Below the pieces are notes generated by a model. The model was not told the DNA's origin, made no database searches, and saw only the letters and a program-made list of their open reading frames with translations. The position numbers and the translations under genes were made by a program. From Filimonas lacunae (GTDB lineage Bacteria > Bacteroidota > Bacteroidia > Chitinophagales > Chitinophagaceae): a stretch of 64,000 nucleotides of DNA. Of this stretch, positions 16,977 through 25,548 are shown in pieces (within the stretch, counting starts at the first letter, position 1; every line of letters begins with the position of its first letter). The DNA lies in assembly GCF_002355595.1 (NCBI RefSeq), contig NZ_AP017422.1, positions 2,108,001-2,172,000 on the forward strand, given 5' to 3'.

Positions 16977-19319
16977 CTATTTAGCTTTTTTCTTCCTGGC
17001 CACCTTTTTAGGCGGGTTGGCTTTCAGCTCTTCAATAATAGCTTTTACTTCTTCAATGGTAAGTTCTGCGGCTCTTTCCTGCTGTTCTTTACTCAGCTTA
17101 TAGTTGCGCAGGCCTTGTTTGATATAAGGGCCATAGGGGCCTTTCAATACCTGTATTTTTTCTTTCTCGAATACTTTAATAGTGCGTTCGTCTTTTGCCT
17201 GGCGTTTTTCGGCAATCATCGGCGCTATCTCTTCCAGTGTAACACTGTAAGGATCCATTTCTTTATTCAGTGAATAAAACTTTTTGTCGTGGGCGGCATA
17301 AGGGCCAAAGCGGCCAATATTTACGCTTACATCCGAACCTTCAAACTCTCCCAGCATACGAGGCAGTTTAAACAGCTCCATAGCTTCATCGTAAGAAATG
17401 GTTTCTATACTCTGGCTGGCTTTTAACTTGGCAAAGCGTGGCTTTTCCTCATCATCCTGGTGGCCAATCTGTACCATTGGGCCGTAACGTCCCATACGGG
17501 CAATTACTTTTTTACCACTGGCTGCGTCTACGCCCAGTTCTCTTTCTCCTTTGGCGCGCTCTGCAGTTTCCAGGGTAACTTCAATATTGCTGTGGAAGGG
17601 TTTATAAAACCCATCAATCATATTGTTCCATTTCAGTTTACCGCCAGCTATTTCGTCAAACTCTTCTTCAATTTTAGCGGTGAAGTTGTAGTCCATTACC
17701 TTTTGAAAGTGTTGTTTCAAAAAGTCGGTAACCACCAGGCCCAGATCGGTAGGGAACAGCTTTGATTTTTCTGCACCGGTATTTTCCTGGATCACTTCTT
17801 TCTTCACTTCATCTTTCTTCGTCAGCTCCAGTATGTTCACGTCTCTTTTCACTCCTTCCTTATCGCGCTTTTCTACATAGTTACGTTTCATAATGGTAGA
17901 AATGGTAGGCGCATAGGTAGATGGACGGCCAATACCCAGTTCTTCCATTTTCTTTACCAGCGATGCTTCTGTATAGCGTGGTGCAGGACGGGTGAACTTT
18001 TCGGTAGCTGTCATTTTAGTAAAGTCCAGCGTTTGGCTCACTGTTAATGGTGGCAGCATACCGTCAGTATCTTCTTCGTCCTCTTCGTCTTTACCTTCCA
18101 GGTATACCTTTAAAAAGCCGTCGAACTTCATCACCTCACCGGTAGCAGATAACTGGTCTTTATTGGTAGAGATGCTGATTTTGGCAATGGTTTTTTCAAA
18201 CTCTGCATCACTCATTTGTGAAGCGATAGTTCTTTTCCATATCAGCTCGTACAGGCGGCGTGTATCCTGATCATCTACCGTATGCGCATTCATATAGGTA
18301 GGACGGATGGCTTCGTGCGCTTCCTGTGCGCTCTCGTTTTTGTTTTTATATTGACGTGACTGATAGTAATTGTTACCGTAACTCTGTGTAATCTCGTTTC
18401 TGATATCCCCCATAGCGGTATCACTCAGGTTTACACTATCCGTACGCATGTAGGTGATTTGACCGCTTTCGTACAGCTTTTGAGCAAGCAGCATGGTTTT
18501 ACTCACACTGTAGCCCAGTTTGCGGGATGCTTCCTGTTGCAGGGTAGAGGTAGTGAACGGAGCTGCAGGTGTGCGTTTGGCAGGTTTCACCTGTATATCG
18601 GCCACTTTATAGGCAGCACCCTTACAGCTCTCTAAAAACTGCAGTGCGGTTTGCTGGCTGCTTATTTTAGCAGGACCATCCGCTTTAAAGGTTACCGATT
18701 TGCTATTAATATCTTTAGCACTGAAAAAAGCTTCTACTTTATAGCTGCTTTCTGATTTAAAAGCGTTGATTTCGCGTTCGCGTTCGGCAATCAGCCTTAC
18801 CGCCACACTTTGTACACGACCAGCACTCAGGCTGCGTTGCATACCTATTTTACGCCATAAAACCGGGCTTAATTCAAAACCTACCAGCCTGTCCAGCACA
18901 CGGCGGGCCTGCTGTGCGTTTACCAGGTCCATATTAATACGGCGTGGACTGGCTACTGCCTTTTTAATGGCAGGTGCAGTAATTTCATGGAAAACGATAC
19001 GTTTGGTATTTACGGGATCCAAACCCAAGACTTCAGCCAGATGCCAGCTGATGCTTTCCCCTTCACGGTCCTCATCCGATGCTAACCAAACCTCATCGGC
19101 TTTCTTGGCAAGTGACTTCAACTCTTTTACCACCTTTTCTTTATCCTCGGGCACCATATAACGTGGGGTATAATTGTTGTTCAGGTCTATCCCCATATCA
19201 TCCTTTTCCAGATCGCGGATATGCCCGTAACAGCTTTTTACCTCAAAATCACCCCCTAGAATTTTTTCTATGGTCTTGGCTTTCGCCGGTGATTCGACTA
19301 TCAGAAGGTTCTTTGCCAT
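16977..19319 (-). CDS. topA: DNA topoisomerase I (type IA)
   Basis: The 780-residue protein starts with a TOPRIM domain (LLIVESPAKAKTIEK, then DEVWLASDEDREGE with the metal-binding DxDxE). The active-site Tyr is Y290 in GQITYMRTDS. The NAQQARRVLDRLVGFELSP and RSLSAGRVQSVAVRLI motifs are present. The C-terminus has three topoisomerase C-terminal repeats (GRYGPMVQIG, GRFGPYAAH, GPYGPYIKQG) and a Lys-rich tail instead of Cys4 zinc fingers, as is usual in this phylum. It relaxes negative supercoils. Transcription ends at the shared terminator with the acidic-protein gene. Confidence 0.96.
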   Translation of the reverse strand: MAKNLLIVESPAKAKTIEKILGGDFEVKSCYGHIRDLEKDDMGIDLNNNYTPRYMVPEDKEKVVKELKSLAKKADEVWLASDEDREGESISWHLAEVLGLDPVNTKRIVFHEITAPAIKKAVASPRRINMDLVNAQQARRVLDRLVGFELSPVLWRKIGMQRSLSAGRVQSVAVRLIAEREREINAFKSESSYKVEAFFSAKDINSKSVTFKADGPAKISSQQTALQFLESCKGAAYKVADIQVKPAKRTPAAPFTTSTLQQEASRKLGYSVSKTMLLAQKLYESGQITYMRTDSVNLSDTAMGDIRNEITQSYGNNYYQSRQYKNKNESAQEAHEAIRPTYMNAHTVDDQDTRRLYELIWKRTIASQMSDAEFEKTIAKISISTNKDQLSATGEVMKFDGFLKVYLEGKDEEDEEDTDGMLPPLTVSQTLDFTKMTATEKFTRPAPRYTEASLVKKMEELGIGRPSTYAPTISTIMKRNYVEKRDKEGVKRDVNILELTKKDEVKKEVIQENTGAEKSKLFPTDLGLVVTDFLKQHFQKVMDYNFTAKIEEEFDEIAGGKLKWNNMIDGFYKPFHSNIEVTLETAERAKGERELGVDAASGKKVIARMGRYGPMVQIGHQDDEEKPRFAKLKASQSIETISYDEAMELFKLPRMLGEFEGSDVSVNIGRFGPYAAHDKKFYSLNKEMDPYSVTLEEIAPMIAEKRQAKDERTIKVFEKEKIQVLKGPYGPYIKQGLRNYKLSKEQQERAAELTIEEVKAIIEELKANPPKKVARKKKAK

Positions 19320-19370
19320 GCTGCAATATTAATTCAATCAATTAAAAGACAAACAATGTTACATTTATTT

Positions 19371-20228
19371 TCAATAGATAGTGAAATCTATAATTTGTTT
19401 CTGAATCGACTCCTCCCGGTATATCTGGCTGTGTCCCAGGCCCGTTGTTTCAATAAAACGCACGTGGGAGAGTTTTTTTAACCGGGTATCATCTGTATCT
19501 GCAAACGGACAAATTCTATCCTCCGTATCATGCAACCACAAAACGGGATTAGTAAGGCTTTGTACCACCCGGTTCACTGAAAACCAATGAATTGGGTGAC
19601 TACCTGCCGTTTCCAGCCGGTTTACAAAAGCCTGGTAGCTGGCCGGAGCCAGCGGAAAAATATGTGTAAATTGTTTTACCGCCCGTGACAATTCTGAAGC
19701 GGGGGCAATTAAAGTCAGTTTTACGTTAGGCTGTTGCAGTTCTTCCGCCGCCAATGCCACGGCCAATGCACCTATGGAGTGGGACAAAATACTGTAAACA
19801 GGTCCGTATTGGGCAATTATATATAGTATAATCTGCTTGTACTCTACAATATTCAGCGTTTTTCCACCGCTGATGCCGTGCCCGGGTGCATCAAATGCCA
19901 GTACGCGAAAGCCTTGCTGTAATAAAAGTGTTACATATGCATCAAACCGGTAACTAAAACTATCAAAGCCATGACAGATTAAAACAGTACCACGAGTTTC
20001 CAATTGAGCAGGAAGCCATTCAAACCCGTTGATTTCTAAATTGTTAAAGGTAAATGAGCGGGAGGTTCCCTGCTGAAAAACGGGTGGCATTTCACGCTTA
20101 GGCTTGCCACTATAAGGCGTACAAAATAGCTGGAAAGCGGCATCTGCTGCTATCCGGGGCGACACACTGCCAAGTGCTCTGAACTTGGCCCTGTAATAGC
20201 CTTTCGCTATTTGAACAAGTAATTTCAT
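19371..20228 (-). CDS. Alpha/beta hydrolase
   Basis: The 285-residue protein has the hydrolase fold elements VLICHGFDS (oxyanion region), RVLAFDAPGHG, the nucleophile elbow SHSIGA, HDTEDRICP with the acid residue and GLGHSQIYR with the catalytic His. There is no signal peptide. The substrate is unknown; it looks like the widespread cytoplasmic esterase-type hydrolases. It stands alone on the minus strand behind a perfect -7 box at 20267-20274. Confidence 0.85.
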   Translation of the reverse strand: MKLLVQIAKGYYRAKFRALGSVSPRIAADAAFQLFCTPYSGKPKREMPPVFQQGTSRSFTFNNLEINGFEWLPAQLETRGTVLICHGFDSFSYRFDAYVTLLLQQGFRVLAFDAPGHGISGGKTLNIVEYKQIILYIIAQYGPVYSILSHSIGALAVALAAEELQQPNVKLTLIAPASELSRAVKQFTHIFPLAPASYQAFVNRLETAGSHPIHWFSVNRVVQSLTNPVLWLHDTEDRICPFADTDDTRLKKLSHVRFIETTGLGHSQIYREESIQKQIIDFTIY

Positions 20229-20266
20229 CCTGGTTTAAGGTTTAGCCAACGAAATTGTAAGCCCTT

Positions 20267-20274
20267 CAAAAATA
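20267..20274 (-). promoter_or_regulatory. -7 promoter box of the alpha/beta hydrolase gene
   Basis: On the minus strand it reads TATTTTTG, a perfect TAnnTTTG, 38 bases before the start codon. No TTG is visible at the -33 distance. Confidence 0.4.
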
Positions 20275-20426
20275 AGGTATTCAGTTTTAACGCTTTATAA
20301 TTACTCCATTTTTTCCCTTTTGGGGCATATTAGACTCTGCGATTATTAATAGCTGGGAAGTCGAAGTATAATTTCGTTACTTGCTTACATCAAACCGATG
20401 AATAGTAACACTTAAAGCGGCATAGT

Positions 20427-21194
20427 ATGAAGGTAGTTTTAATAGGATCCGGTAATGTTAATACCGTATTGGGCAAGAAAATAGTAAAAGCGGGGCACCA
20501 GGTGCTACAGGTCATCAGCCGTAACCTGGACAATGCTGGGCAGCTGGCAGGCGAATTAGGAGCAACGGCAGCAGATAGTATACAGCAACTGAATAAAGAA
20601 GCGGATATATATATATTGTCGGTTTCTGATTCTGCATTGCCTGAAATAGCAAGCGGGCTTCAATTAGACAAGCAATTGGTAGTACATACTACCGGGGCAG
20701 GTTCTATTGAGTTACTGAAAACCTGCTCTACCCGTTATGGCGTGCTGTATCCCTTACAAAGTTTGCGTAAGAATATGAATAGCAACCCGGTAATACCCCT
20801 GTTTACTGACGGTAATACGCCGGAGGTAGAACAGGAGATACTGCGTTTTGCGGAAACCCTTTCTTCCATAACAGGCCATGCAGACGATGCGCAACGTATT
20901 AAATTACATGTGGCGGCTGTGCTGGTCAATAATTTCACCAACTACCTGTATGCACAGGCAGAAGTGTTTTGTAAACAGGAGCGTATTGACTTTAAAGTGC
21001 TGTTACCTTTAATAGAAGAAACTTCAGGACGCTTACATCACTATTCGGCTGCCGATGTGCAAACAGGCCCTGCTGCCAGAAGGGATATGGTAACAATAGA
21101 AAAGCATCTACAGATTTTACAGCCCTACCCGGAGCTGATAGAGTTGTACGTGAATATTTCAGATTGCATTATTAATAACCCGGTTAAAAAGTAA
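20427..21194 (+). CDS. Rossmann-fold DUF2520 oxidoreductase-like protein
   Basis: The 255-residue protein has an N-terminal dinucleotide-binding fold (VVLIGSGNVNTVLGKKI) and a DUF2520 C-terminal helical domain with the conserved segments GVLYPLQSLRK and KLHVAAVLVNNFTNYLY. It resembles F420/NADP-dependent reductases and ketopantoate-type dehydrogenases, but the substrate is not known. It is monocistronic here, with about 220 bases before the ferredoxin gene. Confidence 0.85.
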   Translation: MKVVLIGSGNVNTVLGKKIVKAGHQVLQVISRNLDNAGQLAGELGATAADSIQQLNKEADIYILSVSDSALPEIASGLQLDKQLVVHTTGAGSIELLKTCSTRYGVLYPLQSLRKNMNSNPVIPLFTDGNTPEVEQEILRFAETLSSITGHADDAQRIKLHVAAVLVNNFTNYLYAQAEVFCKQERIDFKVLLPLIEETSGRLHHYSAADVQTGPAARRDMVTIEKHLQILQPYPELIELYVNISDCIINNPVKK

Positions 21195-21213
21195 CGCTGC
21201 CGGGATATAAACA

Positions 21214-21280
21214 TAAAAAAAGTCTCCCGTCAAAAAGAGGGGAGACTATCTATAGCAAGCAATCGTTTCCGTTTGTTAAT
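21214..21280 (-). ncRNA. Candidate small RNA (~65 nt) with its own promoter and terminator
   Basis: On the minus strand a full-consensus promoter (TTTG-N19-TACATTTG) is followed about 35 bases downstream by an 8-bp terminator stem and a T-run. The predicted transcript runs from about 21280 to 21214. No open frame of useful length lies inside. No known RNA family is recognised. Both plus-strand neighbours point the other way, so neither explains this promoter or terminator. Confidence 0.45.
21215..21247 (-). terminator. Minus-strand intrinsic terminator of the candidate small RNA
   Basis: The stem pairs 21240-21247 with 21221-21228. Read on the minus strand it ends in a run of six or seven T. 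On the plus strand it is followed by mixed sequence, so polarity favours the minus strand. Confidence 0.65.
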
Positions 21281-21286
21281 GGATTG

Positions 21287-21317
21287 CAAATGTAAGGGCT
21301 TGTTTGAATAAAACAAA
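21287..21317 (-). promoter_or_regulatory. Promoter of the candidate small RNA
   Basis: On the minus strand, TTTG (21314-21317), a 19-base spacer and TACATTTG (21287-21294) match the Bacteroidota -33/-7 consensus exactly. Confidence 0.55.
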
Positions 21318-21386
21318 CAATTGTTCGTAGAAAATGTGGGCCTGTTTCCCAGGTGAGCGTCTTCCTCATTTTTAGCACATTATCCC

Positions 21387-21394
21387 TACTTTTG
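21387..21394 (+). promoter_or_regulatory. -7 promoter box of the ferredoxin gene
   Basis: TACTTTTG matches TAnnTTTG, 21 bases before the ferredoxin ATG. It continues as CTGCCC, exactly as at the valS promoter (49024-49031, minus strand). No -33 TTG is evident. Confidence 0.45.
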
Positions 21395-21415
21395 CTGCCC
21401 AAATTAGAATGATTC

Positions 21416-21751
21416 ATGTATCAGATTAAGGTGAATTTTGAGCAGAAAGGATTAGCACCGGTAGTATTGGAAAATATTGCGTCTAACCAAAGCTTGCTGG
21501 AAATATGCCTTGATAATGGTATTGAATTACATCATAATTGCGGTGCAGTTTGTGCTTGTAGCACCTGTCATGTGTACATTGACAAAGGCGAGGAGTTTAT
21601 CCCGGAGATTACAGACAGGGAAGAAGATTTCATTGACAGGGCGGTAAACCCGCGCATTCATTCCCGCTTAGGCTGTCAGTGCGTGTTGAAGCCTGGTAGC
21701 GGTTCATTGGAAATAACCTTGCCCGATCAAACACAGTTTTTAGGTGAATAA
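21416..21751 (+). CDS. fdx: 2Fe-2S ferredoxin, ISC type
   Basis: The 111-residue protein carries the adrenodoxin/ISC-ferredoxin cysteine pattern C42-x5-C48-x2-C51-x35-C87, giving four ligands for a [2Fe-2S] cluster; C46 and C89 are extra. The ISC-type ferredoxin donates electrons during Fe-S cluster assembly. The IscX gene follows 29 bases later, which supports that role, although no iscS, iscU or iscA gene is in the window. It heads a plus-strand run extending to the DUF2851 gene. Confidence 0.9.
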   Translation: MYQIKVNFEQKGLAPVVLENIASNQSLLEICLDNGIELHHNCGAVCACSTCHVYIDKGEEFIPEITDREEDFIDRAVNPRIHSRLGCQCVLKPGSGSLEITLPDQTQFLGE

Positions 21752-21780
21752 ACACTACTACCACATTAAAATAAGAGAAT

Positions 21781-22020
21781 ATGGCCACTTTTGAACCTCC
21801 TATTCACTGGAGCGATCATGAAGATATTGCTATGAAATTATACGAGCGCTTTGGTGCGGAGTTTAATGAGGGTAAAATTTATCGTATTCGTTTTACCGAT
21901 TTGCTGGAATGGATATTGGAGGTGCCTAACTTTGAAGGCACGCGTGAACAAAGTACAGAAGGACACCTGGAGATGATTCAGAGTGCGTGGGTATATGAAT
22001 GGCGTGATAATCAGAAATAA
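21781..22020 (+). CDS. iscX: IscX family iron-sulfur assembly protein
   Basis: The 79-residue acidic protein aligns by eye with IscX (YfhJ): a WSDHEDIAMKLYERF start, then the conserved RFTDLLEWILEVPNF core and a final AWVYEW. IscX binds IscS and iron and tunes cluster assembly. Its position right after the ferredoxin matches the fdx-iscX order of ISC operons. The kdsC-like gene starts 8 bases later. Confidence 0.88.
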   Translation: MATFEPPIHWSDHEDIAMKLYERFGAEFNEGKIYRIRFTDLLEWILEVPNFEGTREQSTEGHLEMIQSAWVYEWRDNQK

Positions 22021-22028
22021 CAGGTAGG

Positions 22029-22550
22029 ATGAATGTATTAGAACTATTTAAACCCATCACCACTTTTGTTTTTGATGTGGATGGCGTACTTACCGATGGC
22101 ATGCTGCTGGTAATGCCCGGCGGATTAATGGCCAGGCGTATGAACATTAAAGATGGGTATGCTTTGCAGCTGGCTATTAAAAGGGGATACAAGGTGGTGA
22201 TTATTTCGGGTGGCAACTCCCCTGAAGTAAAAGAACGACTGAATAACCTGGGTATCACCGACGTTTTTATGAAAGTGGAGAATAAGCTGGAATGTTTGCA
22301 ACAATATATGCAACAGCATCAGCTGAAAGCAGAAGAGCTGTTGTTTATGGGGGATGATATTCCGGATTATGAAGTAATGCAGCTTACAGCTTTGCCTTGT
22401 TGTCCATCAGATGCAGTGGCAGAAATAAGGAGTATTGCCCGTTATATTTCCCCGTTAAAAGGAGGAGAAGGCTGTGGCAGAGATGTGATAGAGAAGGTGT
22501 TGAAGCTGCGTGGCGACTGGATGACTGACACACAAATTAAATCGCAATAA
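22029..22550 (+). CDS. kdsC: KdsC-like HAD phosphatase (3-deoxy-D-manno-octulosonate 8-phosphate phosphatase)
   Basis: The 173-residue HAD-family protein has the catalytic DVDGVLTDG motif with D16 (nucleophile) and D18, MNIKDGYALQLAIKRGY, the SGG motif II and MGDDIPDYEVM as motif IV, all typical of the C0-type KdsC phosphatases of the LPS Kdo pathway. It probably releases phosphate from Kdo-8-phosphate in the cytoplasm. It is tightly packed between iscX and the prenyltransferase. Confidence 0.88.
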   Translation: MNVLELFKPITTFVFDVDGVLTDGMLLVMPGGLMARRMNIKDGYALQLAIKRGYKVVIISGGNSPEVKERLNNLGITDVFMKVENKLECLQQYMQQHQLKAEELLFMGDDIPDYEVMQLTALPCCPSDAVAEIRSIARYISPLKGGEGCGRDVIEKVLKLRGDWMTDTQIKSQ

Positions 22551-22556
22551 AACCTA

Positions 22557-23507
22557 TTGTACTTGAAATTATTGAGCGCTTTTTTGAAGCTGGTAAGGTG
22601 GCCTAACCTTGTGTTTATAGCACTTACGCAGGTAATGTTCAAGTATTGCGTATTGCAACCCATATTTCAGCGGGCCGCATTAACGCCTAACATTCAGGGC
22701 GTCAGTTTTGTGCTGATTATTTTATCGTATGTGTTTATTGCAGCAGCAGGATATATTATCAACGATTATTTCGATTTGAATATAGACCAGGTAAACAAAC
22801 CGGATAAAGTGATTATTGCCCGTGTTATCAGAAGGCGTTGGGCGCTGGCCTGGCATATTATTCTAAGTGTGCTGGGTATCCTGTTCAGTTTGTATGTGGA
22901 TTTACGCTCGGGCAGTAAAATAGCAGGCTTCAGCGCTTTTTGCTGTGTTATCCTCCTCTTTTTTTATTCCACTACTTTAAAGAAGAAGTTTTTAATAGGC
23001 AACATCATGGTTTCGGCCATTACTGCATGGCCTATTATTGCGCTTACCTGGTTTGAGGGTAACCAGTTTTTTATTTACCAGAGCCGTGCAGGCAATCTGC
23101 AAATTGATAAAATTTTCCGCCTAACGGTTTTATACACCAGCTTTGCCTTTATTATATCGTTGATTCGTGAAGTAGTGAAGGATATGGAAGATGTAGAAGG
23201 CGACAGAAGATATGGTTGCAAAACCATGCCTATTGTATGGGGCTATAATGCCGCTAAAGTGTTTGTGGCTGTTTGGCTGGTAGTGTTAATTGCTTTGATT
23301 GTTACCACCCAGGCATATGTAATGCGCTTTGGCTGGTGGTTTAGTGTTATATATGCGGTAGTGCTTATTATTGGCCCTTTACTTACCGTAGGCAAAAAGT
23401 TAACTACGGCTCAAAGTCCGTCAGAATATCATAAGCTAAGCAGTTTAATCAAGCTGGTGATGCTAACCGGTATATTGTCCATGAGCTTCTTTCTTATTTA
23501 TTCCTGA
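22557..23507 (+). CDS. UbiA family prenyltransferase (geranylgeranylglycerol-phosphate type)
   Basis: The 316-residue polytopic membrane protein starts at a TTG at 22557, 6 bases after the kdsC stop; a later ATG would cut the first helix. Both Asp-rich UbiA motifs are present: NDYFDLNIDQVNKPDKV near residue 70 and KDMEDVEGDRRYG near residue 210, which bind Mg-prenyl-diphosphate. The second motif resembles bacterial relatives of digeranylgeranylglyceryl phosphate synthase. The aromatic or glycerol-phosphate acceptor is unknown. Confidence 0.85.
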   Translation: MYLKLLSAFLKLVRWPNLVFIALTQVMFKYCVLQPIFQRAALTPNIQGVSFVLIILSYVFIAAAGYIINDYFDLNIDQVNKPDKVIIARVIRRRWALAWHIILSVLGILFSLYVDLRSGSKIAGFSAFCCVILLFFYSTTLKKKFLIGNIMVSAITAWPIIALTWFEGNQFFIYQSRAGNLQIDKIFRLTVLYTSFAFIISLIREVVKDMEDVEGDRRYGCKTMPIVWGYNAAKVFVAVWLVVLIALIVTTQAYVMRFGWWFSVIYAVVLIIGPLLTVGKKLTTAQSPSEYHKLSSLIKLVMLTGILSMSFFLIYS

Positions 23508-23524
23508 TACTTATTTTTGTTTGT

Positions 23525-24115
23525 ATGCAACAACAGGTTATACTGGCTTCCCAATCTCCTAGAAGGAAACAATTACTGGAATGGGCTGAAGTGCCTTTTA
23601 CTATTGTGGTAAAAGAAACTGCGGAAACCTATCCGGAAAGCATGGCTATTGCAGAAGTGCCTGTTCATATAGCGCGGCAAAAAGCATTGGCAGTGCGGGA
23701 GCAATTACAAAGTGAAAAACCGGCTGTTGATTCGCCTGTGATACTAGCGGCAGATACTGTAGTGGTATTAGGCAAAAGAATAATAGGAAAGCCCAAAAGC
23801 AGGCAGGATGCTATAGATACGCTTACTGATTTAGCAGGGCAACGACACGACGTTATTACCGGTGTAGTGATACTGCATCAGGAAAAGGAAATTTCTTTTT
23901 ATGATGTAACACATGTGGAGTTTCATTATTTGAGCGCAGATGAGATTGCTTTTTATGTAGATAAATATAAGCCATATGATAAGGCAGGCGCATATGCCAT
24001 ACAGGAATGGATTGGCGTAGTAGGTATTAAAAGTATAGAGGGCGATTTTTATAATGTGATGGGATTGCCTGTAAGCAGGGTGGTGCGGGCCTTAAAAGAT
24101 TTGAGTGTGTTGTAA
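23525..24115 (+). CDS. maf: Maf family nucleotide pyrophosphatase
   Basis: The 196-residue protein has the Maf signature ILASQSPRRKQLL at the N-terminus, AADTVVVLGKRIIGKP in the middle and the C-terminal YAIQEWIGVVGIKSIEGDFYNVMGLP. It hydrolyses dTTP/UTP or modified nucleotides to monophosphates and is linked to septum control and house-cleaning. A TATTTTTG box ends 5 bases before the ATG, which raises the possibility of a leaderless transcript. Confidence 0.92.
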   Translation: MQQQVILASQSPRRKQLLEWAEVPFTIVVKETAETYPESMAIAEVPVHIARQKALAVREQLQSEKPAVDSPVILAADTVVVLGKRIIGKPKSRQDAIDTLTDLAGQRHDVITGVVILHQEKEISFYDVTHVEFHYLSADEIAFYVDKYKPYDKAGAYAIQEWIGVVGIKSIEGDFYNVMGLPVSRVVRALKDLSVL

Positions 24116-24156
24116 AATAATAAACATGTTGATTTATATTGAGTTAAAATCAACGA

Positions 24157-25473
24157 TTGCTTATGCTAACTCATGCACCGCATACAGCTAACATTATTAC
24201 CGAAAAACTATTACAGTTTATATGGTTGCACCGCTACTTCAATTACAAAAGCGCCTATACTACAGAAGGTGAGCCCATAGAAGTGATTCAAACGGGTATA
24301 CTTAATGTAAACCAGGGGCCAGACTTCTTACAGGCACGTATCCGTATTCGCGATAAAACATGGGCAGGGAATGTAGAACTGCATATTCAAACTACAGATT
24401 GGGACAGGCATAGGCACTCGCCAGATAGCCACTACGATAATGTGGTGTTGCATGTAGTATGGCAACATCCAAAACCAGCCGCTTCACTTGGTAACCGGCA
24501 AATTCCTGTGCTGGAACTACAACCTTTGGTTTCTACATTAATGTTGCAGCAATACCAGAAACTGATGGAGGCACCGGATTTGCCGGGTTGCAGCAGTTTA
24601 TTACCTGTATTGTCCGATATAAGCTGGACCGCCTGGAAAGAAAGGTTGGCTGTAGAACGATTAACACGTAAATCGGCAGAGATACTGGAGTTTTTAACTG
24701 CTTCCAATAATCACTGGGAAGAAGTGTTCTGGTGGTTGCTGGCCCGCAACTTTGGATTGAAAGTGAATGCAACTTTCTTTGAAACGGTCGCAAGGTCTAT
24801 ACCAGTGAATGTGCTGGCCAGGCATAAAGGACAAATAAACCAGCTGGAGTGTTTATTGCTGGGGCAGGCTAATTTGTTGTCAGAAACATTTACAGGTACT
24901 TACGAGCAAATGCTGCAAAAAGAGTATCGTTATTTAAAGCACAAGTATTCATTGCCCACTATTAAAGGTCAAGTTTCTTACTTACGCATGCGTCCTGCGG
25001 CTTTTCCTACCGTACGCCTAGCGCAGCTGGCTATGCTTATTCATAAATCACATCACCTGTTCTCCTTTGTTCGTGATGCTGATTCACTACAGCAGGTAAC
25101 CTGTTTTTTTGATGTTACCGCCAACGATTACTGGCATTATCATTATACCATGCGGGAAACTGCTGAATATTTGCCTAAGAAGATGGGAAAGGCGCTGGTA
25201 AACAATATTGTGATTAATACAGTGGTGCCAATATTGTTTGCCTATGGTTTGCATATGAATGATGAGCTCATTAAGGAGAGGGCAGTGGCATGGCTGTTAC
25301 AAACCCCTAAAGAAGAGAATAGTATTATTACTTACTGGCAGCAACAAAATATAGAAGCGGTGAATGCTATGGACTCACAGGCTTTGATTGAACTGAAAAA
25401 CCTGTATTGCAGCAAAAAACAATGTCTTGATTGCGCAGTAGGAAACACATTGCTTAAAAACAGTAGCAGCTGA
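24157..25473 (+). CDS. DUF2851 family protein
   Basis: The 438-residue soluble protein has the features of DUF2851, a family nearly restricted to Bacteroidota: an early EKLLQFIWLHRYF, GILNVNQGPDFLQARIRI, GNVELHIQTTDWDRH and VVLHVVWQ, and a C-terminal Cys-containing segment (CSKKQCLDCAVG). No enzymatic motif is clear and the function is unknown. It ends the ferredoxin-to-DUF2851 run and is followed by a hairpin. Confidence 0.85.
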   Translation: MLMLTHAPHTANIITEKLLQFIWLHRYFNYKSAYTTEGEPIEVIQTGILNVNQGPDFLQARIRIRDKTWAGNVELHIQTTDWDRHRHSPDSHYDNVVLHVVWQHPKPAASLGNRQIPVLELQPLVSTLMLQQYQKLMEAPDLPGCSSLLPVLSDISWTAWKERLAVERLTRKSAEILEFLTASNNHWEEVFWWLLARNFGLKVNATFFETVARSIPVNVLARHKGQINQLECLLLGQANLLSETFTGTYEQMLQKEYRYLKHKYSLPTIKGQVSYLRMRPAAFPTVRLAQLAMLIHKSHHLFSFVRDADSLQQVTCFFDVTANDYWHYHYTMRETAEYLPKKMGKALVNNIVINTVVPILFAYGLHMNDELIKERAVAWLLQTPKEENSIITYWQQQNIEAVNAMDSQALIELKNLYCSKKQCLDCAVGNTLLKNSSS

Positions 25474-25478
25474 CAACA

Positions 25479-25507
25479 CAACAGTCGGCTTCTAAAGCCG
25501 GCTGTTG
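25479..25507. terminator. Hairpin between convergent DUF2851 and OsmC genes
   Basis: A 13-bp stem with one T-G pair (25479-25491 with 25495-25507) and a 3-base loop lies between convergent stops. The T-tract is weak. Confidence 0.5.
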
Positions 25508-25548
25508 TGATATAAATAGACTGGCTGCCGTTAGGCGCAGCCAGATGC

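Noticed and set aside
21214-21415. 6S RNA in the region before the ferredoxin gene
   Set aside because: The predicted transcript is only about 65 nt, and I could not find the long closed duplex with a central bubble expected of 6S RNA.
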